From positions 4,836,001 through 4,900,000 of the forward strand of contig NZ_AP019860.1 of the NCBI RefSeq assembly GCF_009002475.1: a stretch of 64,000 nucleotides of DNA, given 5' to 3'. Under the pieces are notes generated by a model. The model saw nothing but the letters and a program-made list of their open reading frames with translations. It had not been told where the DNA came from and made no database searches. Positions 51,284 through 61,030 of the stretch are shown one piece after another. The translations under genes were made by a program, and so were the position numbers. Every line of letters begins with the position of its first letter. Position 1 is the stretch's first letter. This DNA is from Candidatus Uabimicrobium amorphum (lineage in GTDB: Bacteria; Planctomycetota; Uabimicrobiia; Uabimicrobiales; Uabimicrobiaceae).

Positions 51284-52024
51284 ATGCGAATCTTATTTTT
51301 GTGCATTTGTGCGATGCTATGTTGTTGCTCTCATAATTCTATACGTATAGGAAAGCCTATTGTTGAAACACTCCATGGCTTAGAAAAAAAAGACTTATTT
51401 TACTCTGATGTTCTGCGTTTATTGGGACCACCATGGCGTATGTACCCCTATCAAGAAGGATTTATCTTTGTTTACGCCAGCTATGATAGCGATGAAAAAA
51501 AATTCAGTCTTTCGTATGGACAGTATGGCTTGCGCGGTAAAGCAGATTATGCCTTTGGTGCGTATTTTGAAGATTTGACAGTATTGTATTTTTCGCCAGA
51601 AGGAAAATTGGATAAATATGGCACAAAACGCGAAAAAATCAAACAAGGGTGGGGAGGGTCTCTAGGCCCTGTAATTATCGGTTCTGATTTGTTTAGTAAT
51701 CCTTTCTATCAAAAGTACGATTATTACAACCACAGACATGTACCTTTTCTTAGCTCCTTATTTGAGCGCGTTAATATTCGAACAGGCCCTCCACATCGTC
51801 AATATATTAACGAGGTCGAAACTACCCCCCAGGTAGACCGTGGTCTTGGTCAAAGTGCAAAAAAAAGGAATTTGCCAAATACTGGGGAGAAAAATGCTAT
51901 TCCCTTACGACTCTCCTCTGAATTTTCGGAACTTTCTAAATTTAGATGGTTTGAAATCAAGGAAGAAGGTGAAAAACGTCCCATCTTAAGTTCTCCTCAT
52001 ACACCAAGAAAAGTAGATGATTAA
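51284..52024 (+). CDS. lipoprotein-like exported protein with the same GPP motif
   Basis: 246 aa. N-terminus MRILFLCICAMLCCCSHNS is a signal sequence with a Cys cluster and a non-ideal lipobox. DVLRLLGPPWRMYPYQEGFI near 45-65 matches the ELIQIFGPP motif of the preceding protein, so the N-terminal domains are probably related. The rest is Tyr/Gly-rich, with a polar, likely disordered tail. Probably translated together with its neighbour (6-bp gap). It ends before a patch of interspersed repeats. Confidence 0.68.
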   Translation: MRILFLCICAMLCCCSHNSIRIGKPIVETLHGLEKKDLFYSDVLRLLGPPWRMYPYQEGFIFVYASYDSDEKKFSLSYGQYGLRGKADYAFGAYFEDLTVLYFSPEGKLDKYGTKREKIKQGWGGSLGPVIIGSDLFSNPFYQKYDYYNHRHVPFLSSLFERVNIRTGPPHRQYINEVETTPQVDRGLGQSAKKRNLPNTGEKNAIPLRLSSEFSELSKFRWFEIKEEGEKRPILSSPHTPRKVDD

Positions 52025-52036
52025 GCGATGCCTCCG

Positions 52037-52244
52037 GGTATCATCCCTGCGAAAGCACATATATGTCAAGCTAAGACATAAACCCCTTATGGTGTCATCC
52101 CTGCAAAAGCAGGGATCTAGCGTTGACAAGTCCACTTATATTGCTGGTTTCCCGCTTACGCGGGAATGACACGGATTTGTAAGCCTTTAAAAAGCTTTTA
52201 CTCTTTGCTTGACACGTATGTGCCAAAGAAGCAGGGATCTAGCA
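52037..52244. repeat. cluster of small interspersed hairpin repeats
   Basis: Between convergent genes lie several related units. GGTATCATCCCTGCGAAAGC starts at 52037. GTCATCCCTGC AAAA GCAGGGATC (8-bp stem, 52097-52116) follows. TTCCCGC TTAC GCGGGAATGAC comes in the opposite orientation (52149-52170). A partial AAGCAGGGATCTAGCA lies at 52229-52244. The GCAGGGATCTAGC end occurs twice. They resemble the GTCATTCCCGC...GCGGGAAT small repeats dispersed in many bacterial genomes. Confidence 0.75.
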
Positions 52245-52260
52245 ACATAAAGTTGATTTC

Positions 52261-55185
52261 CTATTTTGAATATTTGTCGATATATTGTTGTATTTCTTCG
52301 CGATCAATGCTTTGTGGGTTTATTTGCAAATATTTTTTCCAGTCGCTTACCGCATGTTGGTAAAGACGTAATTTTTTATAAACAAGAGCGCGTTCTTTGT
52401 GGATAAGCCCTGGATCTTTGATGTGATTTGAGCGCAAAGCAGTGGAGTAATTCTCTATGGCTTTGTTCCACATTTTTTTATCTTCGTAGATCCGCGCCAG
52501 TTGGTAATACACGGGGCCAAAGTTTTTGTCGATAGAAATAGTTTTCCTATACATTTCTAAAGCCTTTTTAATGTTACCTTGGCGGTAATAGACTTCCCCT
52601 AGATTACTATAAGCCTCCTTCATGTTCGGATTTTCTTTTAACGCTAAGAAGTAGTTTTCAACCGCTTTTTGTGTATTGCCTATTTTTTCATATGCATAAC
52701 CACGATCAACATATGCGCCCGCCCACCGAGGGTTAATTCGCAGTACTTGATTTAAATCATGTATCGCATGGTGCCACATGTATTTTGCGAAGTATACACG
52801 AGAACGATTACTATGTGCTGTGAAGCTATTTTTGTTGCGGCGAATGGCTTCTGTGAAATCTTTTAGGGCTAAATCTAGCTTTTTGTGAGTGAAAAAGAAG
52901 AAACCACGGTTGCTATAATATAAAGATTCTTGTGGATTCAGGGCAACGGAACGATTGAAGTCACGGAGAGCGTTCTCATATTTTTTTTGTTTGGTAAATA
53001 AAATGGCTCTCTTGTTGTAAACATCTGCAGCAAATATTTTTTTGTGGCGGTAGGATGTTAGTATTTGCGAGTAATCGGCAAGAGCGTTTTCGTACTTTTG
53101 TGTTGCTTCATATGCCGATGCACGTGCAAGCAACAGTTGTGGATTAGGCTCTATCGCGATGGCTGCGGTGAAGTCTACAATGGCTCCTTCATAATTTTTG
53201 TTGTCCATTTTTTGGGCACCACGCATGAAAAGAGCTTCAATGGTGTTGGGTTTTTTTGTGTTGTCGATAGGTATCCAGCTGTAAGGTAATTTTGTACGCC
53301 AATAAAGAGGACTGTTTCCCCCGAATATTCGCCGTGCCCAGTAAACCACTTCGTTGGCGCGAGCGTCCCTTAGTCGTCCAAGAGACCAAATAATGGTTTC
53401 CACCAATTGTTCTTCTTGTTTTACATTGGTATTTTTTAGAATAAAGATAAGCCACTCTACGGCATCTTTATCACGGTATTTTGTGGTGCGATCTCCTATT
53501 TTTCCCAGAGCTTCGACGGCAATTCTCTTTTGGACGCTAGATGAACTAGGCATCGATACGTAGCGAAGCAAATCTGTCACTATGTAGGTTTCAGGCATTT
53601 TTAAAATAGTGGTGATATATTCGTCTATCATTCCAGGGGCTAACTGACCATTTGCTTTGTCCATAATCGTTTGTAAGTTTTTGATACGTTGATTTTTTAA
53701 TTCTTTGCGTTTACTATCTAATATTTGGAAAAGCACCTTGGATTTTTTCGAATCTATTTCTTTACAATGCGCAAAGCACAACTCACTCAACATGTAATTT
53801 TCGATCAAGATGGCAATGAGTCCCATTTGTTTTTCAATGGTAAATAGCAATTCTAGTGTATGATCGTTGTGCTGAGGGACTTGTTGTAGAATGCTGAGGG
53901 CTTTGCGGTATTTGTATAACGACTTTTCGACAGCATCATGTAAGGAATATTTTGAAGTCTTACTCTTGTATTTTTGTAGTGTTTCGTAATCGGGAATGTT
54001 GTGGAATATGCTTGCTGCTTGGGAAAGTAATGATTGTGTTTGCTGGGACTTTTGCCAATAGCTCCAAACTGTTATTGCTGTAGATAGGAACACAATCGTA
54101 ACGACAACGGCTATTAGAGACACTCGTGTTGCTTTATCCCTTTTTATTTTGCGAACGATACGCGTCCACTTTTTGGGCATATGAGCACGAACGTCTTTTC
54201 CCTGTTTAAAGCGCATTAGATCATCGACAAAGTCGGCAACACTTTGGTAGCGCTTTTCGCGTTCCTTTTCTAAAGCTTTTAGACATATCCTGTCGAGTTC
54301 CGAAGGCAATGATGGATTTAGTGTTGAAGGAATTGCTGGGTCTTTGGAACAAATTTGTATAAAAAGGTGGGCGAGTTGTGGCGCGCTAAATGGCAAATGT
54401 TTTGTTAACACTTCGTAGAGCATAACACCTAATGAGTAAACGTCACTTCGCTCATCGACAAGGTCGTTGCTGGCGTTGGCTTGTTCTGGCGACATATAGC
54501 TTGGAGTACCGATAATCGCACCGCTTGCAGATATCTTTTCCGCGTTTTTTACTTCTTTTGCCAATCCAAAATCCATGATGATCGGTTGCAAATCATTGTT
54601 GAGCATGATATTTTCTGGTTTTAAATCGCGATGGATAATGCCATGGCGATGCGCATAGTGTACGGCATCGCCTATTTTGATAAATATGTCGATCATTTGT
54701 TCTTGGGGAAGATCTTCTTCTAAAATTTGTGCTAGAGTGTGACCCACAACGAGATCCATGGAGAAAAAATAAAAGCCATGTTCGTTGATGACATCATACA
54801 TTTTGATAATGTTGGGATGGTGAAGTTTGGCCACGGAACGAATTTCGCGAACAAAACGTTCTAGGTTTTCTTGGCCGGGCCTTGCCAGTTTTTTTATGGC
54901 GACTTGCTTGTTTAAAAGTAAATCAAAGGCTTTGTAAACAGTTCCCATGCCTCCCTGACCAATCTCGCCGAATATTACGTAGCGCTTTTTAAGAGTACTT
55001 TGAGCAATATGCTGCTGAAGTTTTTGTAAGTCCGATGGGGATATATATCCCTTGTCGCGAAAAAATTGCGATATTGGTTGTGCGTTATATTGTTGTGGAT
55101 GTTCTAAATATTCTTGTATTTGATCTTGTGTTATCAATTTCATATGTTGCGATAACTTGATAAATAGGTTGTCTTGTGGACGCAT
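52261..55185 (-). CDS. receptor Ser/Thr kinase with HEAT and TPR ectodomain
   Basis: 974 aa. Residues 1-65 form a small helical domain (FFRDKGYISPSDLQKLQQHI). The kinase spans about 68-330 with GQGGMG, VAIKKL, HRDLKPEN, MDFGLAK and YMSPEQ, all intact. One TM lies at about 357-377 (VSLIAVVVTIVFLSTAITVW). A HEAT-like pair is found at about 540-615 (AVEALGKIGDRTTKY). From about 640 to the end run around ten canonical TPRs (SLYYSNRGFFFFTHKKLDLA; AYSNLGEVYYRQGNIKKALE). Its ATG overlaps the stop of the upstream kinase gene as TAATG, so translation is coupled and the two may act as a pair. Confidence 0.94.
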   Translation of the reverse strand: MRPQDNLFIKLSQHMKLITQDQIQEYLEHPQQYNAQPISQFFRDKGYISPSDLQKLQQHIAQSTLKKRYVIFGEIGQGGMGTVYKAFDLLLNKQVAIKKLARPGQENLERFVREIRSVAKLHHPNIIKMYDVINEHGFYFFSMDLVVGHTLAQILEEDLPQEQMIDIFIKIGDAVHYAHRHGIIHRDLKPENIMLNNDLQPIIMDFGLAKEVKNAEKISASGAIIGTPSYMSPEQANASNDLVDERSDVYSLGVMLYEVLTKHLPFSAPQLAHLFIQICSKDPAIPSTLNPSLPSELDRICLKALEKEREKRYQSVADFVDDLMRFKQGKDVRAHMPKKWTRIVRKIKRDKATRVSLIAVVVTIVFLSTAITVWSYWQKSQQTQSLLSQAASIFHNIPDYETLQKYKSKTSKYSLHDAVEKSLYKYRKALSILQQVPQHNDHTLELLFTIEKQMGLIAILIENYMLSELCFAHCKEIDSKKSKVLFQILDSKRKELKNQRIKNLQTIMDKANGQLAPGMIDEYITTILKMPETYIVTDLLRYVSMPSSSSVQKRIAVEALGKIGDRTTKYRDKDAVEWLIFILKNTNVKQEEQLVETIIWSLGRLRDARANEVVYWARRIFGGNSPLYWRTKLPYSWIPIDNTKKPNTIEALFMRGAQKMDNKNYEGAIVDFTAAIAIEPNPQLLLARASAYEATQKYENALADYSQILTSYRHKKIFAADVYNKRAILFTKQKKYENALRDFNRSVALNPQESLYYSNRGFFFFTHKKLDLALKDFTEAIRRNKNSFTAHSNRSRVYFAKYMWHHAIHDLNQVLRINPRWAGAYVDRGYAYEKIGNTQKAVENYFLALKENPNMKEAYSNLGEVYYRQGNIKKALEMYRKTISIDKNFGPVYYQLARIYEDKKMWNKAIENYSTALRSNHIKDPGLIHKERALVYKKLRLYQHAVSDWKKYLQINPQSIDREEIQQYIDKYSK

Positions 55186-58100
55186 TATTTTTTCACCTCG
55201 ATTGGTAGTCGTTGCTGTGTAATGTTTTCCTTAAGACTACGCAGTGCTCTCTGCCAATCTTCGCCAATATCAACATTGTTAGAGGAAGAATCTACTATTT
55301 TTTGCAGAGACTGTATATCGTAGGGATCTTCAAAGTACAATTTCTGATAAATTTGTTGCGCTTTTGTCACCATAGATGCACGTTCGTATATTTTGGCAAT
55401 GCGTTGCAGGAAAATGCGATTTGTGGTTTGCGAAAGCGTCTCTAGTTCGCGATAATCGACTTTTTCTCCTGCGAGTATTTGCGTTTCTATCTTCTCTATG
55501 GAATAGCGCGTGTTACGCGGCTGTAATTTTAGTGCTTTTTGTAGAAGACGGAGTGCTTCGGGGTATTCTTTCATGGCTTGGTGAATAACAGCACGTTCAT
55601 ATAAATATGTATGCTGTGGATTTAGTGAAACGGCATAATTTAGAAGCTTGATGACCTTTAAACCGATGGTTTTGTCTCGAATAACACTGCGTAAGAAGTC
55701 GATATATTGTGAATAGTTGTCTTGTGTAAAACTATCACCACTCAGAGGAAAACTTTGCTGTCTTTTTCTCTTAAGAAGTAATTGTACCCTTTCCTGGTTT
55801 TGTATATCAGAATACATAGAGCGTAGACTTTGGTAAAATCCTTGGGCTAAGGCCTTTTTTCTTAACTTTCCAAATTTGTTTTTACGTAAAACAAGTTTAC
55901 GACTGTCTTGTTCGGGTAAGTATAAAATCTCACTTGTCCAATGAAGTGTCTTGTACTTGGTGTGTAGATGAGTAAAAAGCTTTATCTTTTGTAAAATTTT
56001 GTTGCGTAACTTTTCACGGTGTAACTTTTCCATTTGCACAACTACACGCTGCTTACGACATATTTCAGCAATGATATTTTGTAGAAGTTTTGCTAAGCTC
56101 TGGGTGTTAACTTGACAGAAAGCATTTAACGGAAAATCAAGGATCGTTTCATTCACCGGGCTGAAAATGTAAATAGCAGCTAAATGAGCATTGGTCTCTG
56201 TATTGATGTCTATTTCATCCAACATTTCTTGTAGATGTAAGTCTATTTGTATGCAGCGATAGAGCATTAATTTAAGCTGTGGATCTTTTAAGGCACTGAT
56301 GGTTTGCTTTACGTCGTGTTCTTTCGATCCATTGAGAAATTCAGAAAACCATTTATATCTCTTTTTAAATACGCGATTTTTCATGATACGTTGTATATGA
56401 AAAATAAAGCGAAAAAAGCGAATTTTGGGATTGTTTTTCAAAAAATGAAAATAGCTCATTGTACGAACAACACGCGGAATTTTGTCGTTATGTAATATGC
56501 GTTGTATGTCGGCAGAGTTTACAATAAATAGTTGTGCCCAGAGCTTGATGGCCAAGTGAACGAGTTCCCCGTCTCGCGTCTCAAGAAAAAACTTTTCTAA
56601 AATTTCCTTGAGCAAATCATTGCCATAAAGACCTCTACTAAAGCGCTTTTCGGCAAGAAGACGATCATGATGATCGGTTGGTATACCTTTATTTATCATC
56701 GTGCGCAATGTTATCTTTGCCAAGTGAGGTTTACTTAGGCCAAGAAGTAATAGTGAGTGTTGGTGTAGGTCTTTTATGTTAATTTTTTTTATAAGTGTAT
56801 CATATGCATAGGCGCTCAGGCGTTCATTTGGTTTATTGGCGATGGTAATTAAAAACTGATATGCTCGCTGTTCTTGTTTTGTGTTGTAGATATAACTCGC
56901 CTGCATAACGCCTTCTAACGTTTCTTTGTAACTGCGCTCAATTTTTGAAGTTAGACAGGGATTATTCTTATAGATGAGTACTTGAATTAATAATTTTTTG
57001 AGAAATTTTTTTTCCGGCAAAGAGGAGTTGCGGCATACCCAGTTCCAGGCTCGTTGTGCTTTGGTTCTGTCAAAATTTGTTAAACCATAGCGATACAAAA
57101 CTAAATCCATAAGTAGTTGACCACTACGATCAAAGATTTTTGCGCGTTGTTTTTTGAGGTGTGCGTAGTGATAAGTTTTTAGTAGAGTATGGAGCACTGC
57201 ATAACGCATCACTATATTTTCTTGGTCGTTACAGAATATATTGCGAAAAATACTATCGGCATTTTCTTGTACTTGCGCATACATTTTGCCATTACTTCGA
57301 GTATATAAATACGCAGCACGGTAACGATTTATATTCATGATTTTTTGCTGGTGAAGATCTTTTATTTCTTCTGAGATGAACTGTGGATATCTATTGTAGA
57401 TATCTTTGAGTACTTTGGAGTTTGCAGGTAAGGAACGCAAGATAACATCTTTTGTAGAGCCTTGAGCTTTTTCGAGTAACTCTTTTGTCGTTTGACTGTC
57501 ATATTTTTGCAGAGCCATGAAGTAACCGTGGTATTCGCGTTCGTACTTTTTACGATGATACGTTACCTCTGCGGCAAAAAGTTTAGGAATTGTGCTTCGC
57601 GAATAATTTTGAAAGCTTTTTTGTAGAACGTATATAAACGCTTCGTAATCTGTTAATCGTTCGTTACTAATCTTGGCGAAAAATTGAAAAGCCGGTAACG
57701 ATCTTTCACCTTTTTCGATGGCGTGTACGATATGTTGTAGAGAAAGACTTTTGTTGCCTATTATATAGTGCATACGGGCTAAACAATGATGAACATGGGC
57801 GATGTTCGGCTCGCGTTTATTGACGGTGTTGAGTGTTGCAATAAAACGATTGTAAATCCTTTGCCATCTTCGTTGTTGCGATTTTTTTGTGTAGATACTA
57901 TCTAGTATGCATTCCATCATTGCCCGTAAGATAATACTGTTATTTTCCAAATCATATGCTTTTTTTAGTGAAATAAAAGCTTTGTAAATATTTCCATTTC
58001 TGTAGGATATGACGCCTAAATAGTAGTAGTACATGGGGTATTCTTGTAAAAAAGCTTTTCTATTGGAAATTTTATTGAAATATTTGTGGCTATCGGTATC

Positions 58101-59447
58101 ATTTTTTTGTGTGAAGGCTACATAACCAGACAGATAGCAAAGTATATCGTTGATGGTTATATTTGCAATGTACAGCTCATTACTCGGTTTTATTTCTTTG
58201 AGTACTTTGGCGACATTTTCAGGCTGTTCTAAATCATGGTACATTTCCGCTAAAGCGACTAGGCACTGCGGGTGGTTTTTTATATCGTCAAAACTGTACT
58301 GTTGGTGGAACCTTGTGTATTGCTTTAAGCCCAGCAAAATTCGCACTTGCAAAATGTTTAAATTTTTTTTGGGGAATTGCTTTTGCGTATTTTGGAGTAA
58401 ATGTAGTGCTGTGTGGTACTTGCGGTGCGAGAGTGAGTTTTGAATGGAGCGCACATGATCTTCGAAGGTAAAAAGTTTCAATGAGGTATTTTTTTTGGGG
58501 GAGAACAGCGGTTGATAAACGGCCAAACCACCAATAAAAAGCGCCAATAAAAAAAAGGCTACTTTTTTATACCTGGGGGAATGCGAGGATAATTTACGAT
58601 TTTGTATATGCATTTCTAAATCGTTGACAAAAGACATCATCGTACGATATCTTTTGTGGCGATGGTTTGTGGCTTTGCGGCAAATATCATCTAGTGTTTT
58701 GGGAACATTACAAACATCGCCAAGATAGCGCTGTTGTTGTAAACGTAAGTTATATAGAACTTCGAGCATATCATCACCTAAAACCATCGGCTCGCCACTG
58801 ATAATTTCGAAAAGAATACTACCTAGAGAGTAGATATCTGTTTGTGCGTTTAAGCGAGAACCTTTTACCTGTTCGGGTGACATGTAGCGTGGAGTCCCTA
58901 GTATTTCACCAGTTTGCGTAAGTTGTTCTTCTGTTAATTTAATATTTTTTGCTAGGCCAAAGTCCATGATTTTGGGATTGTTGTGCTGATCAATAAAAAT
59001 ATTTGACGGTTTTATATCGCGGTGTACAATACCGTTTTTATGTGTGTAGTATAAAGCAAGGGCTATTTTTTTGATGAGTTGAATGCGTTGCAGTTGGGGA
59101 AGTTGGTGTATGGGAAATTTATCTAAGGTAGTACCCTCTAAGTACTCCATCACCAAGTATAAGTGCCCATTGTAGTTACCAGCAGCATAAACGGTTACTA
59201 TGTTGGGGTGACGTAGTTCACCCATGATTTTAGTTTCGCGTAAAAATCTTTTTTCAGCGATGAGGTTTTTAGCACCCTGTAGAAGAAATTTTATGGCAAC
59301 AGTGCGTTTTGATTGTCGTTCTTGACATTTGTACACAATTCCCATACCGCCGCGGTCAATTTCGTTGAGAACAGTGTACTTTCCAAATTCATCTCCTACC
59401 TGGAGAACTTCACATTCTTCGAAAAAAGTTTTATCGATATTACTCAT
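55185..59447 (-). CDS. very large receptor Ser/Thr kinase with TPR-like ectodomain
   Basis: 1,420 aa. Kinase at about 22-285: DRGGMG loop (first Gly replaced by Asp), VAIKFL, HRDIKPSN, MDFGLAK, YMSPEQ. One TM at about 294-312 (FFLLALFIGGLAVY). The ~1,100-residue exterior is helical throughout, with TPR-like units at both ends (YLGVISYRNGNIYKAFISLK; AVIHQAMKEYPEALRLLQKA) and less regular helices between. Unusually large for a bacterial receptor kinase. It overlaps the LOG gene by 4 nt (ATGA) upstream and the next kinase by TAATG downstream, so the three form a tightly coupled operon. Confidence 0.93.
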   Translation of the reverse strand: MSNIDKTFFEECEVLQVGDEFGKYTVLNEIDRGGMGIVYKCQERQSKRTVAIKFLLQGAKNLIAEKRFLRETKIMGELRHPNIVTVYAAGNYNGHLYLVMEYLEGTTLDKFPIHQLPQLQRIQLIKKIALALYYTHKNGIVHRDIKPSNIFIDQHNNPKIMDFGLAKNIKLTEEQLTQTGEILGTPRYMSPEQVKGSRLNAQTDIYSLGSILFEIISGEPMVLGDDMLEVLYNLRLQQQRYLGDVCNVPKTLDDICRKATNHRHKRYRTMMSFVNDLEMHIQNRKLSSHSPRYKKVAFFLLALFIGGLAVYQPLFSPKKNTSLKLFTFEDHVRSIQNSLSHRKYHTALHLLQNTQKQFPKKNLNILQVRILLGLKQYTRFHQQYSFDDIKNHPQCLVALAEMYHDLEQPENVAKVLKEIKPSNELYIANITINDILCYLSGYVAFTQKNDTDSHKYFNKISNRKAFLQEYPMYYYYLGVISYRNGNIYKAFISLKKAYDLENNSIILRAMMECILDSIYTKKSQQRRWQRIYNRFIATLNTVNKREPNIAHVHHCLARMHYIIGNKSLSLQHIVHAIEKGERSLPAFQFFAKISNERLTDYEAFIYVLQKSFQNYSRSTIPKLFAAEVTYHRKKYEREYHGYFMALQKYDSQTTKELLEKAQGSTKDVILRSLPANSKVLKDIYNRYPQFISEEIKDLHQQKIMNINRYRAAYLYTRSNGKMYAQVQENADSIFRNIFCNDQENIVMRYAVLHTLLKTYHYAHLKKQRAKIFDRSGQLLMDLVLYRYGLTNFDRTKAQRAWNWVCRNSSLPEKKFLKKLLIQVLIYKNNPCLTSKIERSYKETLEGVMQASYIYNTKQEQRAYQFLITIANKPNERLSAYAYDTLIKKINIKDLHQHSLLLLGLSKPHLAKITLRTMINKGIPTDHHDRLLAEKRFSRGLYGNDLLKEILEKFFLETRDGELVHLAIKLWAQLFIVNSADIQRILHNDKIPRVVRTMSYFHFLKNNPKIRFFRFIFHIQRIMKNRVFKKRYKWFSEFLNGSKEHDVKQTISALKDPQLKLMLYRCIQIDLHLQEMLDEIDINTETNAHLAAIYIFSPVNETILDFPLNAFCQVNTQSLAKLLQNIIAEICRKQRVVVQMEKLHREKLRNKILQKIKLFTHLHTKYKTLHWTSEILYLPEQDSRKLVLRKNKFGKLRKKALAQGFYQSLRSMYSDIQNQERVQLLLKRKRQQSFPLSGDSFTQDNYSQYIDFLRSVIRDKTIGLKVIKLLNYAVSLNPQHTYLYERAVIHQAMKEYPEALRLLQKALKLQPRNTRYSIEKIETQILAGEKVDYRELETLSQTTNRIFLQRIAKIYERASMVTKAQQIYQKLYFEDPYDIQSLQKIVDSSSNNVDIGEDWQRALRSLKENITQQRLPIEVKK

Positions 59448-59998
59448 TTCGTTGCTTGTTGTATTTGCTGTAGTACATCTTGGGGAGATTCGCCAACACT
59501 AAGTCGAAAATTTTCACGTGGTAAAAATTTCTGTTCTATCATGAATTCGAAAAATTGTAGTAATAAGTCATAATAATTGGCGACATTGAGTACCGCGATG
59601 GGTTTTTTATGGAAACCCAATTGTGTCCAAGTCAAAATTTCCATAAGTTCTTCTAAAGTGCCGATGCCACCTGGAAGAGCTATGAACGCATCGGACAAAT
59701 CGGCCATTTTTTGTTTGCGCTGATGCATATTGTCAACAATTAGCAGTTCGGTAATCTCAAGATGGGCTAGTTCTTTTTCGTATAAAGCTTTAGGGATCAC
59801 ACCAATCACCTTACCATTGTTTTGTAGGACGGAATCAGCAAGTATTCCCATCAAGCCTACATGGCCACCTCCATATACCAAGGTGATGTCATTTTGCGCA
59901 AGCAATTTTCCCAAAGCAATCGCCGCCATTTGGTATTGCAATAAGTTACCTTCGCGCGAGCCACAGTAAACACAAATACTTTTTATCAATGCCATCAC
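59444..59998 (-). CDS. LOG-family (TIGR00730) nucleoside-5'-monophosphate phosphoribohydrolase
   Basis: 184 aa, normal for the family. It has the Rossmann start ICVYCGSREG, VYGGGHVGLMG near 41-51 and the diagnostic PGGIGTLEE at 109-117, with Arg/Lys at MHQRKQKMAD. LOG enzymes cleave the N-glycosidic bond of (cytokinin) nucleoside monophosphates; many bacterial members act on AMP-like nucleotides. Two adjacent ATGs are possible starts. First gene of the LOG-kinase-kinase operon, with a 4-nt overlap with the 1,420-aa kinase; a functional link to the kinases is unproven. Confidence 0.93.
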   Translation of the reverse strand: MMALIKSICVYCGSREGNLLQYQMAAIALGKLLAQNDITLVYGGGHVGLMGILADSVLQNNGKVIGVIPKALYEKELAHLEITELLIVDNMHQRKQKMADLSDAFIALPGGIGTLEELMEILTWTQLGFHKKPIAVLNVANYYDLLLQFFEFMIEQKFLPRENFRLSVGESPQDVLQQIQQATK

Positions 59999-60030
59999 CT
60001 TTCTTTTGTCTCAAATTCTGTTTCATAGGT

Positions 60031-60906
60031 CTACATTTTGCTCAAGACTTCTTGCAGTGCCGACTTTAAGTCTGGATATGAGAATGTAAACTCTTTTTCT
60101 TCTAATCTTTTTGGTAATACTTTCTGTCCTTGGAGAATGGTTTCGGCAAATTCTCCCAAAGTAATTTTTAGCAATATGTTGGGAACTTTTACAGTTGCTA
60201 TTCGCGGTAACAATGAGCTGAGTGTTTTATTAAAGTCGTTGTAAGTAACTGGATTAGGACTACACACATTGTACACTCCATGGTAAGAACTGTCACTCAT
60301 CGCTTGTTGAATAAAATGAAGAACATCGGCGATGTGAATCCATGAAAAATACTGTTGACCACTTCCAATACGTCCACCGAGAAATTTTTGCCCAATCATG
60401 TTTTTTATCGCACCGCCATTGCCAATAGTAACCCCTAAACGCATAATGACAACGCGACAATTTTTTTTAGTGGCAAGTTGCGCTTGATCTTCCCAATTTT
60501 TCGCAAGTTGCGCTAAAAAATCTCTACCGTTTGCGCTTTGCTCATCGAATGTTTTATTAAGAGCATATCCATAGTAGCCTACCGCGGAAGCGTTAATTAA
60601 ACATTGATGGCTATCCATATTTTCAACAATTGCTTTTGTGGTTTTTAAACGAGCATCCTGCAATTGGCGTTTGATGGAGTTTGTCCATTTGCGTGCAATA
60701 TCGTTTCCGCAAAGGTTAATGATAACGTCACTCGACGCTAACTCTGATTTCCAATCATCTTTTTTGACAAGATCGCTAACGAGATTTTTCCCTTGGGGAA
60801 AGTGAATTTTTTGGCGTGTTAAAGCGATGACTTCATGATTTTGCGCTAGTTTATCAATTATGTTACTTCCAATAAAACCACCAGCACCAGCAACAAATAT
60901 TTTCAA
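60031..60906 (-). CDS. TIGR01777-family NAD(P)-dependent epimerase (YfcH/SDR39U1-like)
   Basis: 291 aa, standard length. N-terminal dinucleotide motif GAGGFIGS at 7-14, NLCGND near 65-70, and the family-typical NASAVGYYGY near 105-114. RLGVTIGNGGAI, the SWIHIADVL segment and the C-terminal DUF1731-like end (VLPKRLEEKEFTFSYPDLKS) follow. An extended-SDR oxidoreductase of unknown substrate, sometimes linked to cell division or sugar-nucleotide chemistry. It is 32 bp before LOG on the same strand and may belong to the same transcript. Confidence 0.93.
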   Translation of the reverse strand: MKIFVAGAGGFIGSNIIDKLAQNHEVIALTRQKIHFPQGKNLVSDLVKKDDWKSELASSDVIINLCGNDIARKWTNSIKRQLQDARLKTTKAIVENMDSHQCLINASAVGYYGYALNKTFDEQSANGRDFLAQLAKNWEDQAQLATKKNCRVVIMRLGVTIGNGGAIKNMIGQKFLGGRIGSGQQYFSWIHIADVLHFIQQAMSDSSYHGVYNVCSPNPVTYNDFNKTLSSLLPRIATVKVPNILLKITLGEFAETILQGQKVLPKRLEEKEFTFSYPDLKSALQEVLSKM

Positions 60907-60928
60907 TTTTTACATCCTCAAAAAACAA

Positions 60929-60953
60929 GGGCAAAAGCTATATGCCTTTGCCC
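60929..60953. promoter_or_regulatory. short inverted repeat in the epimerase leader
   Basis: GGGCAAA (60929-60935) and TTTGCCC (60947-60953) flank 11 bases, 23 bp before the epimerase start on the minus strand. A leader hairpin or operator is possible; it is too close to the gene to be its terminator. Confidence 0.35.
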
Positions 60954-60969
60954 CTCGAGGTATACGGCT

Positions 60970-61007
60970 AAACAGATTTCCTTACTTATAGTAGAGGAAA
61001 TCTGTTT
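60970..61007 (-). terminator. terminator of the 602-aa lipoprotein gene
   Basis: AAACAGATTTCCT (60970-60982) and AGGAAATCTGTTT (60995-61007) form a perfect 13-bp stem over 12 nt, 24 bp past the stop. The U tract is short (TTT within the stem), so it may be only partly effective. Confidence 0.7.
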
Positions 61008-61030
61008 TAGTAATAATTACGTTTAGGTAC

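Noticed and set aside
52037..52244. Possible CRISPR-like array
   Set aside because: Units are short, in both orientations, irregularly spaced and imperfect; no cas gene is nearby.
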